DNA from: Diphasiastrum complanatum
Taxonomy: Eukaryota; Streptophyta; Lycopodiopsida; Lycopodiales; Lycopodiaceae
NCBI GenBank assembly: GCA_029204225.1
Contig: CM055092.1
Location: 77,863,662-77,927,661, forward strand
DNA length: 64,000 nucleotides
Direction of reading: 5' to 3'
The notes under the pieces are model-generated. The model was not told the origin of the DNA, did no database searches, and was given only the letters and a program-made list of their open reading frames with translations. Both the position numbers and the translations under genes were made by a program. Shown here one piece after another: positions 35,310 to 45,915 of this stretch; the stretch's first letter is position 1, and each line of letters starts with the position of its first letter.

Positions 35310-35953
35310 TGTGAAGGATTTCAGATCATTCAAGATCCAATCCATCTCCCTGATCTTTGGTTACAATAAGGAGCAAACCAACAATCCTGCCAATGTAGAA
35401 AAATCAGCATCTACATACAAAATGAGATGCAAACTCTAAGAGATACTGATCAAATATGAACCAAAATATAAAATATGTTTGTTGTCTGTACAATTAAAGT
35501 ACCCTACTATATTTCACACGTGTGGAACCAAAAATAACAAAATATGAGCATTCTACACGCAAGATTGCAAGATATCACCAAGATAGTGCACCAATGAGTA
35601 GTAGAACCCAAAGAGAACCATGTCTAATGATGAAATGAGAGAGAGAAGAGAGAAGATGTGTCTCTCCAAGAGTTACATCCTCTTATAGAGTTTCCAAACC
35701 CTATTTGGCCACTTGGCTTTTCCTCCAAAATGTAAACCCTACTATTTTTGGGTCTAGATTCAATGTACCCAAAGTTCAAATTTGAATCTCTCTCAAACTC
35801 AACTACCAACTTTCCCACACTTTCAAAAAGTTTTTATTGAATATATTTCAAACTAATATAACTTCAAAAAGTTTATCTCTAAGTCTAAAATGAGTTTTGG
35901 CCTATTATTGACAATTTACCAAAATATGACTAAACTAGTTGAAATCTCTCACA
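35310..35953 (-). repeat. 3' LTR of copia R
   Basis: 644 bp with TGTGA/TCACA ends, matching 40111-40754 and 2342-2984. Just inside it, on the minus strand, is the purine-rich AGTTGAAGAGGGAGTG, a fitting polypurine tract. Confidence 0.92.
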
Positions 35954-36191
35954 CTCCCTCTTCAACTAGTTTTGGCATAGTTTTGACAATAGAACTTTGA
36001 TCCAAATTTAAACTAATCTCCATCCTAAGTATAGATCTCCTTTCTAAGGTTCTAAAGTATCTTTCATAATTGATATAGAGAATAGTGTCCAAATTGGATG
36101 CTTCACTATTTCTTACATCAATTTTACACATCAAGATATAGCTAGAACATGAAGAACCAAATAGAATGTGAATGAAATGATTCCTCCATGT

Positions 36192-36857
36192 TTAAAACTT
36201 TGAACTCTCAAGAAAATTACAGCAACCAAACAATAAATGTGAGTAATGACCATTTGCTTGCTTGTCTCCTCCAACGTTGTCCTTTCTTGATATGTCTCCA
36301 CCATAAAACTCCATGAATGAGCCTCCATCTCCATCTTGCCACAAGAAAACATCAAACCTTGGAAATCCATGAGTAGGTGAGTACATCAATGATGCAAATC
36401 CAATACCACATGACTCCATAAACCAAGTAGGTTGTACTAGTCCATCTTCAAGATCTACTCGACACAAGAAAATGACCATGAATTCACCAAAAATTGACAA
36501 TCTCCAAGTATTGGCACCAAGTAGCTCAACACTTGAGAACTTGATCATGGATGAGTGATATAATGAGCCTTCAATAGCTTCATTTCCATAAGAAAAACAA
36601 GCCAAGAATGCTAGTACAACTCCAACAATAAGATATTGCAAAACAATGTAGCTAGTTTGTCCATATCTTGACAATTTGCACACATCCACATGAAATAGCT
36701 CAAACATGAGATAGAACAAGTAAAGTAAACTTGAACAACACTTCTTTGCTTCTCCTTTGACCTTACTTGAGTCTTCAATAACTGTAAAAACAAATCCATA
36801 ACATATTTGCCAAATAACCTTCATTTGATGCTCTTGACTAGCTCCTAATTGCCACAT
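36192..36857 (-). CDS. Third ORF of copia R (221 codons), no recognisable domain
   Basis: Located between the second ORF and the 3' LTR, where RT-RNase H normally sits. It has a hydrophobic stretch (YIVLQYLIVGVVLAFLACFS) but no RT or RNase H motif. No stop occurs in 221 codons. I treat it as part of the scrambled, non-autonomous internal region. It may be a chance frame. Confidence 0.35.
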   Translation of the reverse strand: MWQLGASQEHQMKVIWQICYGFVFTVIEDSSKVKGEAKKCCSSLLYLFYLMFELFHVDVCKLSRYGQTSYIVLQYLIVGVVLAFLACFSYGNEAIEGSLYHSSMIKFSSVELLGANTWRLSIFGEFMVIFLCRVDLEDGLVQPTWFMESCGIGFASLMYSPTHGFPRFDVFLWQDGDGGSFMEFYGGDISRKDNVGGDKQANGHYSHLLFGCCNFLESSKF

Positions 36858-38068
36858 TTCCTTTTGTGTTGTTGAAGCCCTTTGAGACCAACCTCTCGAT
36901 CTTCCTTTTGACCATCAAAGTCATTGAACAAACTTTGTTTTCCAAATCCATTACTTGCTTTTCTAGTATGAAAACCATGAGAACCAATATCCACTTGCAT
37001 AGCATCATCTACACAAGAAAATTCTCCAAAACATGTGAGTAAAGCAAAGTGAGTCGCTTCCACTTGCTTACCTTTCTCTTGATCATCAAAGATATCAAAC
37101 ATATGAATATCTTCAGACCTGAACCTCGGAAAATACTCCCTCTCAAACATATGATCAAGATAAGATCTCATTAATGCTTGATCTCGAATTTCCACAAAGG
37201 TTAGTGAAAACAATGTCACCAATGTCACATAAATCAAAAGATAGATTCCAGACTTTCCATCCAACATGAAGTAGAGTAGGTGAAGATGAGTATCAAACCT
37301 AATAAATCCAGCCTTCTTGAGTCCATAAAATCCCTCAATAAGCTCACCAATGAGATCTCCCTTGCCTTGAAGAAATTGTCTCTCTATTTGTTCCATGTAG
37401 TCTTCTCCAACCAACCTTTTGTCATCTTGATCATGAGTGATCAATTCACAATCATAGAATCCTTTGAGTTGATGAAGAGATGTGAGATTTATGCCTTGGA
37501 TCTTCCCAAGAACCAATCTTCCATTGCTCTTTCCTTCATAAGGCTCCCTCTTAATGATTGCATCATAAGAAGTAGAAACCTCAAAGACATTAGAAGCCAT
37601 GAAAAAAATGATTAGTACCTTCAACATAAGGATGATTGAAGTACTCTCTTTTTTCAAACAAGAACTTCTGCTCAATGATTTAGGTAATGACTCATATGAT
37701 AATGATTCTTCCTCACTATCATTCACAATGACATCATTCAAAGTACATCCTACTTTGAACTCTTCACATACTTCTCTTCTTCTTGACTTGTGACTATCTT
37801 CCTCGCCAAGTCTCTTGATAGAACCATTTGATCTACCCTCTTTATGAAGACATGTGACTCCACTTGCTGGAAAAATGATTTTCTCGAACTTATCACAAAA
37901 GAATGTAGAAGAACCATCTCCTTCATGCATGCACCTAGCAACATCTTTTTCCATATGATCAAAGAAATCATTAACAACAATCTTTTCCAAGGGAGAACCT
38001 TCACCACCATTGATGAAGTTAGCTCTTTCCTTACCTTTTGCATGCCTGCACTTGCCATGAAGAACCAT
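36845..38068 (-). CDS. Second ORF of copia R (407 codons), relic RT without catalytic motif
   Basis: Uninterrupted. Its middle retains faint RT landmarks: QFLQGKGDLIGELIEGFYGL then KKAG (from the KKSLYGLKQAP block) and MLDGKSGIYLLIYVTL where YVDD should be. The Asp pair is gone. The N-terminal third is acidic and unrelated to integrase. Such length without stops in AT-rich DNA is unusual for simple decay. It overlaps the gag-protease ORF by about 320 bp in another frame. I would not assign a function. Confidence 0.45.
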   Translation of the reverse strand: MVLHGKCRHAKGKERANFINGGEGSPLEKIVVNDFFDHMEKDVARCMHEGDGSSTFFCDKFEKIIFPASGVTCLHKEGRSNGSIKRLGEEDSHKSRRREVCEEFKVGCTLNDVIVNDSEEESLSYESLPKSLSRSSCLKKESTSIILMLKVLIIFFMASNVFEVSTSYDAIIKREPYEGKSNGRLVLGKIQGINLTSLHQLKGFYDCELITHDQDDKRLVGEDYMEQIERQFLQGKGDLIGELIEGFYGLKKAGFIRFDTHLHLLYFMLDGKSGIYLLIYVTLVTLFSLTFVEIRDQALMRSYLDHMFEREYFPRFRSEDIHMFDIFDDQEKGKQVEATHFALLTCFGEFSCVDDAMQVDIGSHGFHTRKASNGFGKQSLFNDFDGQKEDREVGLKGLQQHKRKCGN

Positions 38069-39525
38069 TGAAAACCATCATTATCCTCAAGACTAGCCAA
38101 GTTAGCACAAAGATGAACATCTCCAAGAAGCATATTAGATCTTGACCTAGATCTAGCATAAGGAAGCTTGTTAGACTTTGCATAAGATCCACCAATCTTA
38201 TTGATGCTAAAAGGTAACTTTGGAAAGTTGAGACCAATCTCCTTTTTTATTCCATCCTTTTTGTTAGCCATAACAAAAGCATCAAGCTTGAAAAGTCTAT
38301 CTTGTCTATTGCCCCTAGCAACCAGGATTTCTTCCTTTGTAATGAAACAAGCATCACCACCAAACGTTACCATGTATCCTTTCTCTATCATTTGACCAAC
38401 ACTTACCAAATTCTTTGAAAGTGAAGGAATGTAAAGAACACCATCAAGTCTTGCTTTTCTATTAGTAGAGAGACAAATAGGAATTGGACCAATACCTTCA
38501 ATCACACACTCACCACCATTGGCCATGTGAATTGTTTTTCTGGCTCCATCATAAGTGACCAAAGAAGTAAAGAACTCCTTGTGACTAGTCATGTGTGAAC
38601 TAGCTCCACTATCAATCCACCATGAATCTTTGTCACCTTCACTTGATATTGGACTTGAAGAACACATCAAAAGAGAACCACAACCACCTAGATCCTCATC
38701 ATTAGTAGTAAAGTTGATTTGCTTGCTACCTTCATCTCTATGTTTCTTCAAACATTCATTTTCAAAATGCCCTTTGATTCCACAATAAAAGCATTTCAAC
38801 TTAAACTTATCTTTCTTTTTTCCAAAAGAGGAAGTATCACCTTGATGTTGCCCTTTAGACCACTTGCCTTTGCCTTTGCCCTTAAACTTGCCTTTGATGA
38901 ACATAGCATCCTCTTCATAATGAGATGTCGATGTAGATCCACCTCCTCTTGGTTGAAGCCTATACTCCTCATTCACCAAAATCTCTTGAAAATCCACAAT
39001 ACTTGGCAAAGTCTTTTGAATAGCAAAACTTTGAACAAGATTAGCATGATCATACAACAAGCCATTAAGTATAACTTGAACAAGTTCTACCTCCTTAATA
39101 CTTTCATCAATACATGCTAACTCATCATTGAATGCTTTAACCCTCAAAACAAAAACATGAGTACTCTCTTCCTTCTTTTGAAAACTTTGAAATATTTGCC
39201 TCCTAAGATTAAGGACTCTTGATGTAGACTTAAATTTATAAAGCTTCTTCAAAGCTTCCCAAGCCTCCAAAGATGATGTGCACTTACCAACTTCCTTGAG
39301 AAGTTCATTGGTAACATTCATCTTAATCATGTGTAGAGCTCTTTTAGCTCTCTTGTCATACCTCACTTGATCTTGAAGTGCTTGAGGCCTCCCCTCCACA
39401 CCTGCAACAATCTCCATCAACTCATTCATCTCCAATAAGGACTCCATCCTCACCTTCCAAGTAGAATAGTTGATTGAGGTATAGTTATCATTGCTCTTCA
39501 ATATAAAGCCTCCACTTGTAGCCAT
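37750..39525 (-). CDS. Copia R gag-protease polyprotein
   Basis: Met at 39525 (MATSGGFILKSNDNYTSINY) opens the UBN2-type Gag, with NYSTWKVRMESLLEMNELME, CTSSLEAWEALKKLYKFKST, and SYLRRQIF-like block. The CCHC knuckle is CFYCGIKGHFENEC (about 38790-38750). The aspartic protease site is WWIDSGASSHMTSHKEFF (about 38620). After the pre-integrase region (LYIPSLSKNLVSVGQMIEKG) the frame continues for about 190 codons with only traces of integrase (LPYARSRSRS, LLGDVHLCANLAS) and no DDE core. The same frame may start upstream at 39594. Gag and protease look intact. Integrase is not. Confidence 0.85.
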   Translation of the reverse strand: MATSGGFILKSNDNYTSINYSTWKVRMESLLEMNELMEIVAGVEGRPQALQDQVRYDKRAKRALHMIKMNVTNELLKEVGKCTSSLEAWEALKKLYKFKSTSRVLNLRRQIFQSFQKKEESTHVFVLRVKAFNDELACIDESIKEVELVQVILNGLLYDHANLVQSFAIQKTLPSIVDFQEILVNEEYRLQPRGGGSTSTSHYEEDAMFIKGKFKGKGKGKWSKGQHQGDTSSFGKKKDKFKLKCFYCGIKGHFENECLKKHRDEGSKQINFTTNDEDLGGCGSLLMCSSSPISSEGDKDSWWIDSGASSHMTSHKEFFTSLVTYDGARKTIHMANGGECVIEGIGPIPICLSTNRKARLDGVLYIPSLSKNLVSVGQMIEKGYMVTFGGDACFITKEEILVARGNRQDRLFKLDAFVMANKKDGIKKEIGLNFPKLPFSINKIGGSYAKSNKLPYARSRSRSNMLLGDVHLCANLASLEDNDGFQWFFMASAGMQKVRKELTSSMVVKVLPWKRLLLMISLIIWKKMLLGACMKEMVLLHSFVISSRKSFFQQVESHVFIKRVDQMVLSRDLARKIVTSQEEEKYVKSSK

Positions 39526-40110
39526 GTTGAAGTGACCTGATCTTATTCTTTCAACCTGTTCCAATGCACAAAGCACTCTCTTGAATGTCAACAAATGAAC
39601 TCAAGAAAAAATCACAAAGATATGGAACCTCTCAAATCTCTTCTAGCACTTCTAACCAGAAAATCAACAAGTAAAATAGTGAAATCTTGATCAACCTATG
39701 GTCTATCCTCAATCTAATTATTCTTGCCACTTACTAGGATTGAAACACACTCAAATGAAGTTCAGTAACCTCACAAACAAAGATCCAATCAAAATTAGGG
39801 GTTTGACAAAATCACAAAAAATTGAATATCTCAAATTCTACATGCAATTTTTAGAAACTTGATATATCTTCTTGTAGCCTCCAATGAGACCTTCCTAATG
39901 CACCAAGAATCATCTAAATCCACTAAACCAAGTGTGAAATCAGAATTGATCAAGTATATAATCCTATATTGAGTAAAAAAGATCAATTCTACACATGCAA
40001 AAATGCTGATTTTTGAGTAGAAATCAATCTAGCATGCTCTAGCATTGGTAACTCCTCCAAATCTTTGCTAAAGATGGCTGATCCTTTCATAACCTGAAAC
40101 ACAAGTGCTC

Positions 40111-40754
40111 TGTATAGGAATTTAGTTCATTCAAGATCCAATCCATGTCCCTGATCTTTGGTTACAATAAGGAGCAAACCAACAATCCTGCCAATGTAGA
40201 AAAATCAGCATCTACATACAAAATGAGATGCAAACTCTAAAAGATATTGATCAAACATGAACCAAAACATAAAATATATTTTCTATCCGTACAATTACAG
40301 TACCCTACTGTATTTCACACATGTGGAACCAAAAATAACAAAATATGAGCATTTTACACACAAGATTGCAAGCAATCACCAAGATAGTGCACCAATGAGT
40401 AGTAGAACCCAAAGAGAACCATGTATAATGATGAAATGAGAGAGAGAAGAGTGAAGATGTGTCTCTCCATGAGTTACATCCTCTTATAGAGTTTCCAAAC
40501 CATATTTGTCCACTTGGCTTTCCCTCCAAAATGTAAACCCTACTATTTTTGGGTCTAGATTCAATGTACCCAAAGTTCGAATTTGAATCTCTCTCAAACT
40601 CGACTACCAACTCTCCCACACTTTCAGAAAGTGTTTATTGAATATATTTTAAACTAATATAACTTCAAAAATTTTATCTCTAAGTCTAAAATGAGTTTTG
40701 GCCTATTATCAACAAATTTCCAAAATATGACTAAACTAGTTTAAATTTCTCACA
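40111..40754 (-). repeat. 5' LTR of copia R
   Basis: 644 bp, partner of 35310-35953 in the same orientation. The primer site next to it is degenerate (ATACAGAGCACTTG in place of TGGTATTAGAGCTCTTG). With the other LTR it defines an element of 5445 bp. Confidence 0.9.
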
Positions 40755-40853
40755 TCGGGCACATGCCATTCTACCTAGTAAGGATTTCCAGTATTTTTTG
40801 GGCAAGGCCCAAAGGAAAGGTCACACCTTGCTTGCACACTACCTTCCAAGAAA
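40755..40853. mobile_element. MITE M6, right piece
   Basis: Continues the MITE begun at 35288: GGGCACATGCCATTCTACC at the left and CACACTACCTTCCA at the right. The far edge adjoins the leader of the copia element at 40854. Confidence 0.65.
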
Positions 40854-40887
40854 GTATATGACTTCAAATACAAGAGTCTTCACATTC

Positions 40888-41580
40888 ATGGCATCTATAG
40901 GAGATTGTCTCTTTCAAGCTAGTGAAAGACTATACACCTTTAACTATTCAGTTTGGAAGAATAGGATAGAATCCTTGTTGATTCTCTATGGTGTAATGAA
41001 TATTGTAACTGGAACTGAAGTTGAACCTGCAGCTTTTGATGAGGCTCAAAGATTCAAGAAGAGAGCAAGAATTGCTCTACATATCATCAAATTGAACATC
41101 TCTGATGAGATGTTGAGAGAGATTAGTTCATGCACCTCATCCAAGGAGACTTGGGAGACTCTAAAGAACCTTCATGAAGCCGAGATCAAGTCAAGAAAAA
41201 GGAGTAAGGACCAATACTCTCGTGCCTTCACCAAGAAAATAGAAAAGAACAAAGACTATGGTGGAGTAGAAGATGAGTCAACTCATCCTTCTAACTTCAA
41301 GAAGAAGACACAAGAAGTTCAAACCAGTTGTATCATAGAAGACTCACATGCAAGTTGTGGAGAGGCATCTCTTCTGATGTCTAGTTTCTCTTCTTTACCT
41401 TCTAATGATGTATCATGGTATATTGATAGTGGAGCAACAACTCATATGAATTGCTCCAAAGATTCTTCTGTTTCTATTGAATCTGTTCTAGATCCTAAGA
41501 AATCAATATACACAGCAGTTGGTGATGCATGTGCAATTGATGGTGTTGGAAGTTGTTCCTTAAAACTACATCTTCTATGA
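40888..41580 (+). pseudogene. Gag-protease ORF of second non-autonomous copia
   Basis: MASIGDCLFQASERLYTFNY opens a shortened Gag (FKKRARIALHIIKLNISDEM, SCTSSKETWETLKNLHEAE). It then jumps to a Lys/Arg-rich stretch without a CCHC knuckle, so the Gag C-terminus is deleted. The protease site is WYIDSGATTHMNCSKDSS (about 41418). At 41565 the natural reading passes into the frame of the next ORF, a small frameshift. The 5' LTR is missing and the leader begins at the MITE boundary (40854). Confidence 0.8.
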
Positions 41581-43259
41581 ATTTTACACTTTCCAAGGTT
41601 CTCTATGTGCCTAATCTCACAAAGAGTGTGATTAGTGTAGAAAAGTTGTTAGATGATGGTCATGAACTGGATTTCGAAATCAATGGTTGTTTCATAAAGA
41701 AAGAAGATAAGATCCTTGCAAGTGGATCTAGATATGGAGGTATTTTCAAGCTAGATGTGCATGAAAATTCAAGTTTATGTGATGCTGCATTGATGACTTA
41801 TGTTTCCAAGGAGGAGCTATGGCATAGGAAGTTGTATGTTTCCAACTTCAGGTCTATGCCTATTATAGTCGAGGAGATCAAGCTAAGAGTGGCTTATTCT
41901 ATGGCAAAATCACTTATGGATCCATATTTAATGTCTTCTAAAAAGACAAAACATTCTATGGAGTTGGAACATTCGGATGTTCATCTTTCTTTATCAATAA
42001 GCAAGGAAGGTGTTTCTTGCTTTGCATGTACTATTGATGGATCCACAAGTTACATTTGGCTGTGTCTTGTCTCTTCAAGTTTTTTGGTGCATGTATATGT
42101 TCCATCATGCAAAACTTTATGGAGTTATGAAGCTAATGGAAGGAGTGCACTTTATGAAGTCTTGTTCAGTTATAAGCCTAAGGTTGTATACCTCAGTGTT
42201 CTTGAAGACTATTGCTTTGTATGTGGTTTCTTGGAAAGAAAGAAGGATGGTGATCCTAGTCTGTGGATCATGGTTGGATGCTTATCCACAAAGGAAGGCT
42301 ACATAGCCTTTACACTCTCTATCTCGAAGGTGTTTGAGCATGGAGAAGTTCTTGATTTTGAAGATCTATTTTCTATCTTGGAAGTGGCCGAGAGCACAGT
42401 GTCTCATAGTGCATCACAAGTCATTACTATGGCAAGTAATCAACTTGTGATGAGGTCAAGGTTTGAGGAGGAGTATCCACAACATGCATGTCCAAGGAGA
42501 TCTTCATCATTGTACAAGGATGAGTCCTTGTTGATCTTATTTCATGGAAAAGAAAAGATAAGTAAAGGTGGTATTCATTTTGTTTTACTCACCTATTGTT
42601 CTTTTTCTTTGATTAATGATGTATCTTGCTTAATTGAGATTTGCTTATCTCAAAGATCAAGTAGGACTATTCTGTTTTTGAATGAAGTCTTTAGTTTGAA
42701 ATTACTTCTTGTCTTTTGTGACTTGATTATGTTTCCAAAACATCTAGAAAGCAAGATGTTGTACCATCATTTGTATGCTCTTAAATTGTTTAAGAGCAAG
42801 TATGAGTTTAGTACTCATAGTTTGAAAAAAAGAGTTTTTTCATGTATTGAGGCATATTGTAAACTTTGTGTGAGGTTAAGTGAAGCATCCACTGAGGACA
42901 CTTACACCCTCAAGAAAGTATTTAGTCTTAATTTGATCAAGTTTGAGTATGGTTTCAAGATTAGATCCATTTTGGATAGAGTTCATATTTTTTGGACTAG
43001 TGAAGCTAGTATGCTTAATCTTGAATATTGTTCATGGTACAATCTTGATCTGTATGATCTTTGTGGTCATGATGAGGCATGGAAGCCTCGGTTTTTCCAG
43101 TTTTTCTTGCAACCAACTTCATGCATGTGGACTTTGCATACCCAGGATCGACATCAGACATGCAAGAGGTACATTGGCATAGTAGCAGGTTGGTGGAATA
43201 TTTTTCAAAGGCATTTGGAAAAGATTTCTATCAAAGAGAACTTATCGTGGATTTGGTAA
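41553..43259 (+). CDS. 568-codon ORF of second non-autonomous copia, relic integrase
   Basis: The first 100 codons are the pre-integrase region (KVLYVPNLTKSVISVEKLLD; CFIKKEDKILASGSRYGGIF; LWHRK). Then HSDVHLSLSISKEGVSCFAC and STSYIWLCLVSSS are a mutated integrase N-terminal core without the DDE triad. The remaining 380 codons show only short echoes (VHVYVPS, PRRSSS) and no RT YVDD. It nevertheless runs without a stop to within 110 bp of the 3' LTR. Either selection keeps the frame open or recombination assembled it. Function unknown. Confidence 0.5.
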   Translation: MFLKTTSSMNFTLSKVLYVPNLTKSVISVEKLLDDGHELDFEINGCFIKKEDKILASGSRYGGIFKLDVHENSSLCDAALMTYVSKEELWHRKLYVSNFRSMPIIVEEIKLRVAYSMAKSLMDPYLMSSKKTKHSMELEHSDVHLSLSISKEGVSCFACTIDGSTSYIWLCLVSSSFLVHVYVPSCKTLWSYEANGRSALYEVLFSYKPKVVYLSVLEDYCFVCGFLERKKDGDPSLWIMVGCLSTKEGYIAFTLSISKVFEHGEVLDFEDLFSILEVAESTVSHSASQVITMASNQLVMRSRFEEEYPQHACPRRSSSLYKDESLLILFHGKEKISKGGIHFVLLTYCSFSLINDVSCLIEICLSQRSSRTILFLNEVFSLKLLLVFCDLIMFPKHLESKMLYHHLYALKLFKSKYEFSTHSLKKRVFSCIEAYCKLCVRLSEASTEDTYTLKKVFSLNLIKFEYGFKIRSILDRVHIFWTSEASMLNLEYCSWYNLDLYDLCGHDEAWKPRFFQFFLQPTSCMWTLHTQDRHQTCKRYIGIVAGWWNIFQRHLEKISIKENLSWIW

Positions 43260-43359
43260 GCATACTGCTATGATGGATTATTTGTTCATCTTCACTTCAG
43301 ATGCAAAGCAAAGAATCCAAACTCAACGGATCTTCACCAACATCAGATAGATATATTTT

Positions 43360-43368
43360 AAGGAGGAG
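43360..43368 (+). promoter_or_regulatory. Polypurine tract
   Basis: AAGGAGGAG immediately before the LTR start TGTTAAAAATTG, the expected priming site for plus-strand DNA. Confidence 0.85.
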
Positions 43369-44226
43369 TGTTAAAAATTGTAAAACATATCTATCATCTG
43401 TTGTTAATGTTTGGGGGATCCTACCCATGTAAATATTTTGTACATATTCAAGGTATGTGAATTGAGCACATATCCTTGTAGAATAGGGCGAGTTTGGGTT
43501 AGGTAGATCAAATTCCAGTGACATGCATAAAGTCTAGTTGGTCTAGTATGATATGCAATAATGTTGACAATGTCTAGTTTGACATGCATATAGAGATTCA
43601 CATGGAATTGGTCAATAAAGACCTTGTAGAAACTCAAGCCACAATAAATGCATAATGTCCTAAGTTTCCATAGTGACATGCAAAGCATGCAATCACTCTA
43701 ATGGACACATGCATGTAGATTTGTACATGGCTAGTTTAGAAATTGCCATTTGGAGAAAGTAGGTAGAAGTTAGGTGCAACCTGTGCATGCTAGCAATTAG
43801 GTGTCAAGTTAATAGTTGTTTACACTTGAATAGGTGTAGGATGTGCATTGAATGCAAGGAGTACCACGAATTTTGGCTCTCCTATATATGTACATATCAT
43901 TCTCATTCACAAAGTAATGAACAACCAAAGTTTTGTAGCTATCTCATGCTTGGTTGGATCTAAACTATTTTTCTTGTTATCTCTCTAGCTTTCTCTCTCT
44001 AACTCGTGTTGAAGCTAATGCTAAAACACTGTAAGCTTGTACTTTTAATCATTCTTTGATTCATTACTATCATAGTCTATTGATTAGCATGCTAGATTGT
44101 GAATCTTCTGAACTAGATCTTGTTGAACAATCTAGAATCAAGATATTGTGCCAATCACAAAGCTTAATCAAGATCAGTCACTCTTGTGGACATTCCCCAC
44201 ACGTGTGAATTCTAGAATTTTCAACA
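43369..44226 (+). repeat. 3' LTR of second non-autonomous copia
   Basis: 858 bp from TGTTAAAAATTG to TTTTCAACA. It has a TATA-like CTATATATGTACATATC near 43890 and the palindrome CACACGTGTG near 44205. A related LTR in opposite orientation lies at 58188-58930. It ends 94 bp before a CACTA transposase exon, apparently within that gene's intron. Confidence 0.88.
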
Positions 44227-44319
44227 CTTAACGCATAACACAATTATTATACTTTATAGCATATTTACATTAAGTTAATTTTTTTTTTCTTTTCTAACAA
44301 CTCACATTGCTCTTTTTTT

Positions 44320-45600
44320 AAGTTGTTGCATCGAATACTTCCGAAAGAAAATGTGATACCTAAAACACAAAAAGAAGTGCGAAAGATGATGACCATGCTT
44401 GGAATGGATTACGACACAATACATGCATGTCCAGAAGACCATGTTCTATATAGAGGTGAGCATTTAGAAAAGCTTCAATGTCCAGTGTGTAACGCTTCAT
44501 GTTTTTGAGATGACGTACAAGGGGATAAAGTGCCACGAAAAGTGTTACGACATTTTCCAATTATCCCACGATTGCAACATTTATTTCGATGTAAATCTTT
44601 GGCACAACTAATGGATTGGCATGTCAAAAATCAATCTATGGATGATGTGATGCGAGTACCAAGTGATTCACCTGCATGGAAACATATTGAAGACCAATGG
44701 CCTGGGTTTAAAAACAAACCTCGTAATTTGAGATTTGGCCTTGCTATGGATGGCGTAAATCCTTTTAGCGTTCAAGCGTCAACTTGGTCCACATGGCCAG
44801 TTGTGCTCGTTAATTACAACATACCTCCATTGTTGAGTATTAAAATGGGACACTTGTTATTGGCTATATTGATTTCAGGAAAGTACAAGGCTAAGAACAT
44901 GGATGTGTATCTTGCACCTTTGATCGATGAATTGTGCATTCTTTGGAATGGTATTCACGTTTATGACATCTCGAGACCTTTACAACAACGAAACTTCGTT
45001 GTTCGTGGAATTCTAATGTGGACGATGCATGACTAACCCAGTTTAAGCGAATGTTCAGGTATCTATATAATGAATCTAATTTGTTTTAGGGTTTAACGTT
45101 TGAGTATATTTAACTAAGCTTATGTTTAATTTGGTTAATGAACTGTGCAGGTTTAACCACATCGGGCTACAACGCATGTTATATTTATGGACCGATTTTG
45201 AAGGATCGACATAGCACAAATATGTTAAAAAAAAGTGGTGTACGGAAATCATCGCAAATACTTGCCACCTAATCATCCTTTTCAAAGGTTGAATAGGTGA
45301 TTTTTTGGTGGGCGAGGAGATAATCCTCTAACTACACCACCACCCCCACGCATGGGAGTAGCGGAATGGCATGGTGAATGGCTTAAACGTCACGACGTTA
45401 ATTCTTCATGGAATGAATCCATTGATGATATGAAATGGTTGTCTATTTTTCATAAATTACCCTATTGGAGGAATTTATTGATAAACCATCTATTGGATCC
45501 TATGCACATATTCAAAAATGTCGGTGAATCCTTATGGAACCACATCATTGGCATAAAAGATGACTCTGCAGCTCGTAAAGACATTTGTGCCCATTCAGGC
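44320..45600 (+). pseudogene. TNP2-like CACTA transposase, internal-deletion copy
   Basis: Exon 1 (44320-45055) begins after acceptor TTTTTTTAAG: MLGMDYDTIHACPEDHVLYR, LQCPVCNASCF, in-frame TGA at 44506, then KVPRKVLRHFPIIPRLQHLF, GFKNKPRNLRFGLAMDGVNP and LTHLLIL-like region, VVRGILMWTMHD. Intron 45056-45150. Exon 2: YGPILKDRHSTNMLK, shifting to VVYGNHRKYLPPNHPF, then MGVAEWHGEWLKRHDVNSSW and LINHLLDPMHIFKNVGESLW. At about 45600 the coding sequence jumps into non-coding end sequence, so the C-terminal half is deleted. The N-terminal blocks are those missing from the copy at 6250-8265. Confidence 0.92.
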
Positions 45601-45915
45601 CCGGACAAATGTGCTAGATGTCGTGGACAGGCTTTTTGGCTTGTCCATGTGGCGGTCGGAATCCGACGCACATCGGATTCTGACGTCCACGTCGAATTAC
45701 ACGTATTTTTTTTTAAATCTGTGACAGGTCATATCCACGTCTGCATGTCAGAATCCGACATGTCAGACTCCGACGTGCCTTTGAAAAATTGGTTGCCACC
45801 CATATTTTCTAATTGCCGGACTCTGATATTCAGATTTTTTACTTAGACGTTGGACCTCGACGTGTCGGATTGCGACGAATTATGAAATTTTTGAGCATAT
45901 GTCGAACACGGATGT
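45601..45915. mobile_element. CACTA subterminal region
   Basis: Dense copies of GGAATCCGACG, GGATTCTGACGTCC, AGAATCCGACATG and ACTCCGACGTG, the same type of unit as at 26268-26640. Near 45880 the string GCGACGAATTATGAAATTTT mirrors, inverted, the region next to the CACTA end at 26180. The terminal TAGTG itself is missing because copia sequence begins at about 45916. Confidence 0.7.
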
